Assembly: GCF_000317515.1 (NCBI RefSeq)
Contig: NC_019738.1
Span: 6,846,001-6,910,000, forward strand
DNA length: 64,000 nucleotides
Reading direction: 5' to 3'
Source of the DNA: Allocoleopsis franciscana PCC 7113
Lineage (GTDB): Bacteria; Cyanobacteriota; Cyanobacteriia; Cyanobacteriales; Coleofasciculaceae
Position 1 is the stretch's first letter. Each line of letters opens with the position of its first letter. Under the pieces are notes generated by a model that had not been told where the DNA came from, did not search any database, and saw only the letters and a list, made by a program, of their open reading frames with translations. The position numbers and the translations under genes are program-made. Below, one piece after another: positions 57,971 to 64,000 of the stretch.

Positions 57971-58035
57971 CACAAATTTAGCGTGACACTAAGTGTTTAA
58001 ACTCGACAAATATCTCGTTAATGGACAACATTAAA
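57971..58035 (-). repeat. pyrC-side transposon end with TnsB-type binding repeats
   Basis: Read on the minus strand from the outside: TTGTCCATTAACGAGATATT, then TGTCGAGTTTAA, CACTTAGTGTCACGC and AATTTGTGGC. The first three units match the tRNA-side end in order and spacing. The outer 5-8 bases (TTTAATGT) differ from TGTACATT, so the exact tip is uncertain (58030-58035). The tnsB promoter must lie between here and 57806. Confidence 0.78.
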
Positions 58036-58072
58036 TAAAATGAATAGCGTGTCTATTACACGATCATCTAAA

Positions 58073-59125
58073 TCAATTAGCTTCAGCCATGCTAGCGTCA
58101 AGCATTTGCCACGTCATCTCCTGACCTGCCCGTAAGGGCACAAGTCCGGATTCAGTAAATGGCACTTCATCGGGAACGCGCCAGGTCGTTCTGCCCAAAG
58201 TAATTTGTTCAGTATTGCGCGGGAGTTGATAAAAATCTGGCCCATAGAAGCTGGCGAAAGCTTCAAGTTTATCGAGTGCATCAACGCTCTCAAAAGCTTC
58301 TGCGTATAACTCCATCGCGTGCAGAGCCGAGTAGCAACCCGCGCAGCCACAGGAACTTTCTTTGCCATTGCGAGGATGGGGAGCGCTATCGGTGCCAAGA
58401 AAAAACTTAGGATTGCCAGAGGTTGCTGCTTGCAGAAGGGCGAGGCGATGCTCCTCACGTTTCAAAATTGGCAAGCAATAGAAATGGGGGCGAATGCCAC
58501 CTTGAAATAGGATATTGCGGTTAAATAACAAATGTTGTGGGGTGATCGTTGCAGCGATGTTGTTCGCAGACAGGACATACTGCACAGCATCTGAGGTGGT
58601 AACGTGCTCAAGCACCACGCGCAGGTTGGGAAATCGCTGCTTGAGGGGGATCAAATGTCGCTCGATAAATACCTTCTCGCGATCAAACATATCGACACTT
58701 TGATCGGTCACTTCCCCGTGCAGTAGTAAAGGCATGTCTACCTGCTGCATCGCTTCAAAGACGCGATCGCACTTACGAATGTCTGTCACACCGGAGTCTG
58801 AATTGGTCGTTGCACCCGCTGGGTAGTACTTTACCGCTTTGACAAACTGGGATTCTTTAGCCCGGATAATTTCTTCGGGGCTGGTGTTGTCGGTGAGGTA
58901 GAGCGTCATCAGTGGCTCGAACCGTTGGTCAGCCGGAATCACTGCGAGAATGCGATCGCGATAAGCCGCAGCATCAGCCACTGAGCGTACTGGGGGCTTC
59001 AAGTTCGGCATGATGATAGCGCGGGCAAACTGACGCACTGTATGGGGCAGAACCGCTTTCAGCGCCGCACCGTCGCGTAGATGCAGATGCCAGTCGTCAG
59101 GCCGGGTCATAGTAAGCTTTTGCAT
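58073..59125 (-). CDS. pyrC: Dihydroorotase PyrC
   Basis: The 350-residue protein has [13 protein letters not shown] (metal-binding H-x-H at about 16-18), the carboxylated-lysine region [34 protein letters not shown] and GTDSAPHPR (final Asp). This is class II dihydroorotase of pyrimidine synthesis. It interconverts N-carbamoyl-L-aspartate and dihydroorotate. The gene is complete. The Tn7-like element ends about 40 bp past its stop codon, so its original terminator has probably been replaced. ATG 59125 is in the usual context. Confidence 0.96.
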   Translation of the reverse strand: MQKLTMTRPDDWHLHLRDGAALKAVLPHTVRQFARAIIMPNLKPPVRSVADAAAYRDRILAVIPADQRFEPLMTLYLTDNTSPEEIIRAKESQFVKAVKYYPAGATTNSDSGVTDIRKCDRVFEAMQQVDMPLLLHGEVTDQSVDMFDREKVFIERHLIPLKQRFPNLRVVLEHVTTSDAVQYVLSANNIAATITPQHLLFNRNILFQGGIRPHFYCLPILKREEHRLALLQAATSGNPKFFLGTDSAPHPRNGKESSCGCAGCYSALHAMELYAEAFESVDALDKLEAFASFYGPDFYQLPRNTEQITLGRTTWRVPDEVPFTESGLVPLRAGQEMTWQMLDASMAEAN

Positions 59126-59402
59126 CTCTCAATTATAAAACGGCGAGTGCTCTGTTCCAGGAAGACACAAACTAACAACCCCCATGCACGCCGACCGCCG
59201 AGATTTAGTTGGCTATGATGCAAAGGTTATCTACGGTGGGTGATGGGCAGCGTTAGGTGGCATCTGCCTATTCGATGCCGCCGCGATCGCCCTGAATCTG
59301 TCCCCCGGAAAATGTCGAGAGAGACCCGTTTACTTTAGAGTGAATGGGTTAGTTAAGCGTGAATAAAGATTAGAGCATTCCCTTTCTCAGGGAATTAATA
59401 AT

Positions 59403-60461
59403 GTGCTCAGTATTGAGGGAGTCTCAAGAATGCGGGAGCGATCCAAGCAGTGGCAGCGAAAGATAAGGAGCAACAAATGGTGGGTGATTGGAGTGATCGC
59501 GACTCCAGCCCTTATTGGGATCGTGTGGTGGCTGGGGTTACTCTCCGAGCGTAGACTTCAGCCGGATGGCTCACGCCTATCCCACAACGAGAGCGCGACC
59601 CTTGCTCACCCACACCGTGAAACCCTCATCAGCGGTATGGGGGCGATTGTGATGGTTGCCGGTGGAGTCTTCCTGTTGCTCAATTTTCGCAAGGCCAACA
59701 GAAATACAGAAACAGCCGACCTCAGCGGTGCACAGATCAGCGGTGCCGACCTCATCAATGCCAATCTCAGTGGTGCCGACCTCAGCGGTGCTGATCTTAT
59801 CAATGCTGATCTTATCAATGCCAATCTCAGTGGTGCCGACCTCAGCGGTGCTGATCTTATCAATGCCGACCTCAGTGGTGCTGACCTTATCAATGCCGAC
59901 CTCAGTGGTGCCGACCTCAGCGGTGCCGACCTCATCAATGCCAATCTCAGCAGTGCACAGCTCTGTGGTGCCGACCTCATCAATGCCAATCTCAGTGGTG
60001 CCGACCTCATCAATGCCAATCTCAGCGGTACTGACCTTATCAATGCCAATCTCAGTGGTGCCAACCTCAGCGGTGCCAACCTCAGATATGCCAACCTCAG
60101 TGGTGCCAACCTCAGTAGTGCCAACCTCAGTGGTGCCAACCTCAAATATGCTAATCTTAGCGGTGCCGACCTCAACTGTACCTTACTCAGCGATGCCAAC
60201 CTCAGCAATGCTAACCTCAGTGGTGCCTTGCTATTTTTTGTAAATTCACGCGAAGTTCGGAATCTTGAACCGCTTCAACTACAGGCGCAACGTTCGCCTT
60301 TTTTATGTAATGTTGCACTGCCTTCCTACTCCCATCAACGAAAAGTGAATCCCAATCGCGACTGCGATCGCATTCCCCAACTTTTGAGCGATCGCTACAA
60401 TATTTCACTCGAAGAGGCTCAAGGGATAGTCAATGAAGCTCGACAACACCGATGGGACTAA
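59403..60461 (+). CDS. Membrane-anchored pentapeptide-repeat protein with near-identical DNA repeats
   Basis: The 352-residue protein has two membrane helices (about 25-45 WWVIGVIATPALIGIVWWLG and 80-97 IVMVAGGVFLLLNF). About 34 pentapeptides follow (about 103-280), mostly (D/N)LSGA and DLINA, then an unrelated C-terminal domain of about 70 residues rich in Asn, Arg and Gln. The repeat is unusual at DNA level: units GGTGCCGACCTCAGC, GGTGCCAACCTCAGT and ATCAATGCC recur almost exactly, suggesting recent expansion or gene conversion. It may use Met10 (59430) as the true start. Function is unknown. Confidence 0.8.
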   Translation: MLSIEGVSRMRERSKQWQRKIRSNKWWVIGVIATPALIGIVWWLGLLSERRLQPDGSRLSHNESATLAHPHRETLISGMGAIVMVAGGVFLLLNFRKANRNTETADLSGAQISGADLINANLSGADLSGADLINADLINANLSGADLSGADLINADLSGADLINADLSGADLSGADLINANLSSAQLCGADLINANLSGADLINANLSGTDLINANLSGANLSGANLRYANLSGANLSSANLSGANLKYANLSGADLNCTLLSDANLSNANLSGALLFFVNSREVRNLEPLQLQAQRSPFLCNVALPSYSHQRKVNPNRDCDRIPQLLSDRYNISLEEAQGIVNEARQHRWD

Positions 60462-60485
60462 CCAAAGCGGTCAAGGTTCCTCACC

Positions 60486-60923
60486 TTGGGGTGTGGTCAA
60501 AAGCCGTTGGTGGCTAATGAGAATGAGAATCAAACTGAAGAGGGATGGGTGAGCATCGCTCACCCATCCCTAGCTGCTACCTTGGTTTATGGCTTAGCTG
60601 ATGGGTGTAATGGCTTACGAGAAGCACTGGAAGAAGAATTTTCTCATTTTCAGTTTATTCTAGACCGACCTCATCTCAAACAGCATCTTTATGCTATGGC
60701 TGAGGCAATGGAACTGACAGGTAAGATACGTTTGATTTGGCTCAGGAGAAATTGAAAGCGCCCATCGCTACATTCCGCAAAAACGTTTAAAACTTCCCGG
60801 AGCCACTTGGCACCCGGATACTATCAATCCTATGTTAGCTTTGAGAGTTATTCGTGCCAATGATTGGTGGCATGATTTTTGGGAGCAGTTAAGTCTAGAT
60901 AAAAATCAACTAATCAGTTGCTG
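60486..60923 (+). pseudogene. ISKra4 family transposase remnant
   Basis: An open frame (to 60755) gives VYGLADGCNGLREALEEEFSHFQFILDRPHLKQHLYAM. A second frame follows with HRYIPQKRLKLPGATWHPDTINPMLALRVIRANDWWHDFW, ending TGA at 60921-60923. These are the C-terminal portions of an ISKra4 transposase (DRPHLKQH and the GATWHP block). There is a frameshift between them, and the N-terminal half is absent. Confidence 0.75.
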
Positions 60924-61298
60924 ATAGTATTACAAGATAGCTTGGCACAGAGCTTTTTTGTTTTAGTAATAACTGATTAACAATGTGCTGATAACCCTTA
61001 GAGGAAAGGGGCAAGCCTTGCTTGCCCCCGGCTGTCTTTAATTATCATTCTCTTCAATGACTCCTGAAAGTTAGGAAAGTTAGGTGAGCCAAGGGGGTGG
61101 TTTTTGCGATAGCGTTAGCGAAGCGAGGCGTTAGCCTAGCGCTGCTGCAAAGCGCAGATCGCATCTACCAACGGCTTTTGACTACACCCGATCAGCTTAT
61201 TTAACAAATATTGTGTCGAAATGGTCAAATAATTTGTCGCCCTACACCTTCCGAGGCGAGAGACATTAAGTGTATGTGAATGTGTCAGGCCGTCAGGA
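60924..61298. other. Non-coding spacer with terminator-like hairpin and short repeats
   Basis: GGGGCAAG-CCTTG-CTTGCCCC at 61008-61028 forms a perfect GC-rich hairpin. Further on, GCGATAGCGTTAGCGAAGCG and GCGTTAGCC (about 61108-61138) belong to a family of dispersed cyanobacterial repeats. No gene is seen. Confidence 0.55.
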
Positions 61299-61571
61299 TC
61301 AACACTCTAGGGGCAGTAAGCCAGCATTTAGATAATACCAAGTCTGGGAATCAACAATTCCCTCCATCCCTAAACCGTTCATTTTTTGAAATTCTTTCAC
61401 CGCCTCTTGGGTATGTGGATTAAATTCGCCATCGATCTCAAGGTTAAAGCCTTTAAAATTGAGTAACTGCTGTAGAACTCTGACGGTACTACCAGAACTA
61501 CCGGGACGCAGAACCGGAAGCTTGAGGGAAGCTTTTTGAGCAGGGGCTTGAGAGATATAGGCTGTAGACAT
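61299..61571 (-). CDS. Small peptidoglycan-binding (PG_binding_1) protein
   Basis: The 90-residue protein is essentially one PG_binding_1 domain (about 18-85): LRPGSSGSTVRVLQQLLN, DGEFNPHTQEAVKEFQKMNGL, and GIVDSQTWYYL. No signal peptide is present, which is odd for a cell-wall binder; stand-alone cytosolic forms occur in cyanobacteria. A strong AAGGAGG lies 9 bases before the ATG, so it should be well translated. The C-terminus contains one cysteine (LLPLEC). No partner hydrolase is nearby. Confidence 0.85.
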   Translation of the reverse strand: MSTAYISQAPAQKASLKLPVLRPGSSGSTVRVLQQLLNFKGFNLEIDGEFNPHTQEAVKEFQKMNGLGMEGIVDSQTWYYLNAGLLPLEC

Positions 61572-62138
61572 TTATAATCCTCCTTGAGTTAGATTTTTAC
61601 GGATTTAAGTTAGGAGAAAGGACGGTTCTTGGAATTCCTTCTATCAGGGGAATTTAGCATAAAGCTAATGCATTTGTTTGAGGGGGGGTAATCACCATGA
61701 CGTTTAGGGTGAGCCGTCGGCTTTGAAAATATGTTATTCTGCCATAAAATAAGTTGAAATACCTCTACCTAAAGCATTAATCTGAGTCCATCTCTCCTAG
61801 GGCGCTATATTCATATCACTCTTGAGCTGAAGATTTATGCAACAGTCTTAGGAAATAACTTTTTCATCGCATCACTCTTTTCTTCCTTGGTGGAAAACTT
61901 TTCAGTCTCTATCTCTTTCTTCAAAAATTTTGAAGTATTCTCATCCACAAAACACAATAGTGCAAGAGGACAGAAGGGATATTGCCTGTACAGTAAGCTT
62001 TTTCAGCTTTTTCAACTGGATACTTATTTCCGCCACGCTGTAATAGTATCCTCAAGTAGTATGAGCAAACAGCTATATAGAAAACCAATAATACTCTCTT
62101 AAACAAAGACCTCTTGGCAGGAAGATAGGTACATCATT
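61572..62138. other. Non-coding gap
   Basis: This 567-bp AT-rich stretch lies between two minus-strand genes. It should hold the promoter of the peptidoglycan-binding gene and the terminator of the regulator. I see no RNA gene, repeat or credible ORF. Confidence 0.5.
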
Positions 62139-62822
62139 TCATGATTTAGCTAACAGTTCGGCTGCCACTAATCCTTTTTGAACCGCTAAAATAGCTGCTT
62201 GGGTGCGATCGCGAACTTCCAGTTTTTGCAAGATAGCGTGGACATGTACCCGCACTGTACCTGTAGCAATGTGCAGCATTTCGGCAATTTCCTGATTCGT
62301 CTTCCCTGCGGCAATCAGTGCCAATATTTCTTGTTCCCGATGAGTGAGGAGATTTTGTGACTCCCCAGCCGTCTTTATCTGTACAGGTAGATTGCCTGTC
62401 ATTGCTGCACGAATTTCTGCCGTGACGGTTTGATCCCACCACGACGCCCCCGCCGCTACCGATCGCAGTGCTAAAATTAATAGCTCCGCTTCAATTCCTT
62501 TAAGACAATATCCAGAAGCACCAGCTGCAATTAGCCGCTCAATTAGCTGCTTTTGAGAGTGAGAGGTTAGAACTAAAACGGGCATCTGTGAATGGTGCTG
62601 TTTAATTTGACGACAAGCCTCAACACCCCCAACCCCCGGCAATCCCACATCCAACAGTACGACATCAGGTAGGTGCTGATTGGTCAGTTCTATAGCCGTT
62701 TCGCCATCGACTGCCTCAGCGATAACTTCCAATCCGGGCTCTTTAGACAGCCGCATGGAGAGTCCTAAGCGGAACAGTTCGTCATCTTCTACTAACAAAA
62801 TCCGCATTGGTGCTGGTTTCAT
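62139..62822 (-). CDS. NarL/FixJ-type response regulator
   Basis: The 227-residue protein has a receiver domain (about 6-125) with LLVEDDELFR, phosphoacceptor Asp in VVLLDVGLPGVGG, and SGYCLKGIE at the lysine site. A LuxR-type helix-turn-helix follows (about 160-215; LTHREQEILALIAAGKTNQEIAEML, TGTVRVHVHAILQKLEVRDRTQA). It is therefore a DNA-binding transcription regulator controlled by phosphorylation. No histidine kinase is adjacent in the window. Met6 (62807) is an alternative start closer to the receiver core. Confidence 0.92.
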   Translation of the reverse strand: MKPAPMRILLVEDDELFRLGLSMRLSKEPGLEVIAEAVDGETAIELTNQHLPDVVLLDVGLPGVGGVEACRQIKQHHSQMPVLVLTSHSQKQLIERLIAAGASGYCLKGIEAELLILALRSVAAGASWWDQTVTAEIRAAMTGNLPVQIKTAGESQNLLTHREQEILALIAAGKTNQEIAEMLHIATGTVRVHVHAILQKLEVRDRTQAAILAVQKGLVAAELLAKS

Positions 62823-63182
62823 CTCAGATACAGTGAGGGATTTGAGGCAGGCACCGCAGGGAAGTCAAATCAAAATAATGTCCCCTGAGGTTTCAGGCTC
62901 TCTGTCCAAATTGTACCGCGTCAGCCTCAACGGTCTGATAGGTCAGGTAGGATACCTAGGCTAAACTTACGGCAAGGCGATCGCTCAGACATTTTTGCAC
63001 TTATAGTTCATCCTCCTTTAGGAGCCGTTTAGGAAGCCGTTATAGTTACTTAAGAAACTAGATATATATATTTTAATATAGACAAATTACAGCTTGCATT
63101 ATAAGTTGTAAATGCTCAAAAAAGCTACCATATTAATTACAATTCTAAGAAACTTAAACCAAGAGTTTGGTTTGTTCTAAAA
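62823..63182. other. Non-coding gap between divergent genes
   Basis: This 360-bp spacer lies between the NarL-type regulator (minus) and the small membrane protein (plus). It holds a HIP1-like site near 62979 and an AT-rich block (63060-63130) where promoters are likely. No gene is seen. Confidence 0.5.
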
Positions 63183-63473
63183 ATGGTTTTGCAACCAAAA
63201 CTAGTTGCAGTAATATTGTTATCTCTATTTGGCTTCGTAATTATTTGGGTAACTATCTTTTTTGCCATTAAGATTGCTGGCAAAGTTTTCCCAAAAGTAA
63301 AGCGCTATTCCTTTAAGCGAGTTTCTTGTAAGGGTTGTCGATTTTTTACAAACAACCCTTATCTTAAGTGTACAGTACATCCCTCCACAGTTCTAACGAA
63401 ACAATCTCTTAATTGCCCTGATTATCAGTCTGATGAGCCGCGTGTAATTGAATTCCGAGAAGAAAAGAAATAA
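63183..63473 (+). CDS. Small membrane protein with a cytosolic four-cysteine motif
   Basis: The 96-residue protein has one membrane helix (about 7-32) and a basic stretch (KVKRYSFKR). A C-x2-C...C...C pattern follows (CKGC, LKC, LNC; about residues 49-80) with a nearby histidine (TVHP), suggesting a metal site. Similar small proteins occur widely in cyanobacteria, with no known role. It is preceded by an AT-rich region and has a weak ribosome-binding site. The orientation rule (positive inside) places the cysteine motif in the cytosol. Confidence 0.65.
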   Translation: MVLQPKLVAVILLSLFGFVIIWVTIFFAIKIAGKVFPKVKRYSFKRVSCKGCRFFTNNPYLKCTVHPSTVLTKQSLNCPDYQSDEPRVIEFREEKK

Positions 63474-63819
63474 TTCAATGAATTTATATTGGAATTGGAT
63501 ATCTAACATCAGATATATATCAAGACAGGATAATAAAATTGCTCTATATATGCAGGGAAATATATTGTTTTTCCCGCCGGACGGCAGTACATTAATTGTT
63601 ATCAGCAAGATTCAAGTCAGCCTAATCCAGCATTTCACTCTGAAAATTATCCATTGGAGCCTGGGGTAGGAAAGCTAGCCATTTTGACTCTTTCTACTAG
63701 TTATTGGATTCTTCGCCACATGAATGTCAAAGATAAGGACGAATAAAACCTTTCACAGACAACCAGCAAAGTAACGTAAAAATGAAAAGAACATCAAAGA
63801 CGAATTTTCCAATAAAGCT
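63474..63819. other. Non-coding gap
   Basis: A 346-bp AT-rich stretch with only short, unconvincing open frames. No repeat or RNA gene is visible. Confidence 0.45.
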
Positions 63820-64000
63820 ATGACAAACGTATCTGATTTTTTGTATAGTCGTAGTCGCTACTATGGAGCTGTCAAGCCAGAGAACTTGGTGTTTAACGCC
63901 AATTTGCAAGAATTTGCACAGAGAGTTACTTATATTAGCTGTTTAGAAACCGCAGGGAAGTTGACACCAGAAGAAGCTTACAAACAAATTCAGTCGCTCT
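63820..64000 (+). CDS. Start of a conserved cyanobacterial protein (partial, possibly DUF7219-like)
   Basis: The frame opens at ATG 63820 and runs off the window after 60 residues: MTNVSDFLYSRSRYYGAVKP, then NLVFNANLQEFAQRVTYI and AGKLTPEEAYKQI. This resembles a small conserved cyanobacterial family of unknown function (DUF7219, from memory). The ribosome-binding site is weak. The C-terminus is outside the window. Confidence 0.65.
   Translation, partial: MTNVSDFLYSRSRYYGAVKPENLVFNANLQEFAQRVTYISCLETAGKLTPEEAYKQIQSL

Larger units (their letters stand above)
44142..58035. mobile_element. Tn7-like, type V-K-related transposon (about 13.9 kb) lacking Cas12k
   Basis: Matching inverted ends at 44142 and about 58035 enclose tnsB, tnsC, tniQ and cargo. 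Left to right the cargo is an IS5-type IS, a DUF262 stub, an IS5/IS1182-type IS, an AlbA_2 gene split by an IS1634-type IS, hsdS, an hsdR-hsdM remnant and an unknown 153-residue ORF. tnsB, tnsC and tniQ resemble those of V-K CRISPR-associated transposons, but cas12k, tracrRNA and a CRISPR array are not visible. Placement directly after a tRNA is typical for V-K elements. I found no 5-bp target duplication, so one border may be rearranged or the outer tip misplaced by a few bases. Confidence 0.8.

Noticed and set aside
44142-58035. A 5-bp target duplication for the large element
   Set aside because: TTTGT at the tRNA side has no partner next to any plausible tip near 58030-58061.
57806-58072. 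Possible CRISPR repeat or tracrRNA next to the tnsB-side end
   Set aside because: Only TnsB-type repeats and AT-rich promoter-like sequence are seen; no GTTTCAA...GAAAG repeat and no match to tRNA-Cys.
59606-60208. 200-codon open frame on the opposite strand of the pentapeptide gene
   Set aside because: It is a shadow of the repetitive coding sequence, low in complexity (LRLAPLRSA repeats), with no independent signals.
59700-60235. Regular DNA repeats that at first look like a CRISPR array
   Set aside because: The period is 15 bp (or multiples), the frame is open throughout, and the translation is a pentapeptide-repeat domain; there are no spacers of constant length.

Overview
The window looks like a chromosomal segment of a filamentous or colony-forming cyanobacterium. 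GCGATCGC-type palindromes (HIP1) are scattered throughout, and the gene families are typically cyanobacterial: a PixGHIJL-like phototaxis/chemotaxis operon, HemJ, a SelD fused to an NADH-dehydrogenase-like domain, DUF1822, DUF760, CHAT proteins and several pentapeptide-repeat proteins. I cannot name the species from sequence alone.

Layout. 1-4.9 kb: housekeeping and signalling genes (DedA, a methyltransferase, a REC-GGDEF diguanylate cyclase, hemJ). 4.9-15.4 kb, minus strand: a six-gene chemotaxis-type operon (PatA-like regulator, CheY-like, CheW, a five-GAF methyl-accepting protein, a hybrid CheA, a second CheW). 15.4-22 kb: a 1.5-kb non-coding stretch, a secreted pentapeptide protein, the SelD fusion, a SIMPL lipoprotein and an ABC permease. 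22.1-31.7 kb, plus strand: a signalling cassette made of a sigma-like protein, DUF1822, a CHAT (caspase-like) protein with a membrane anchor and a periplasmic ligand-binding domain, a Ser/Thr kinase, a PspA-like coiled coil, and a second membrane-anchored ligand-binding protein related to the C-terminal part of the CHAT protein. Two of these genes share a duplicated leader. 31.8-40.1 kb: unrelated genes (glycine-rich-domain-like, GT4 glycosyltransferase, AEC transporter, Hsp20, pentapeptide proteins, DUF760). 40.5-42.8 kb: insertion-sequence debris. 42.9-44.1 kb: cpdA and tRNA-Cys.

The most unusual region runs from 44,142 to about 58,035. It is bounded by matching inverted ends with TnsB-type repeats, one 6 bp after tRNA-Cys and the other about 40 bp from the pyrC stop codon. 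It carries tnsB, tnsC and a short tniQ that resemble type V-K CRISPR-associated transposons (CAST). No Cas12k, tracrRNA or CRISPR array is visible. Its TnsC has lost Walker A, both acidic Walker B residues and the probable arginine fingers, although TnsB keeps its DDE triad and TniQ keeps its zinc-ribbon cysteines. The rest of the element is decayed defence cargo: a DUF262/GmrSD-like stub, an AlbA_2-type gene split by an IS with an 8-bp target duplication, a collapsed type I restriction operon with intact hsdS, and three ISs.

58-64 kb: pyrC, a very repetitive pentapeptide gene, an ISKra4 remnant, a peptidoglycan-binding protein, a NarL-type regulator, a small cysteine-rich membrane protein and the start of a further cyanobacterial gene.
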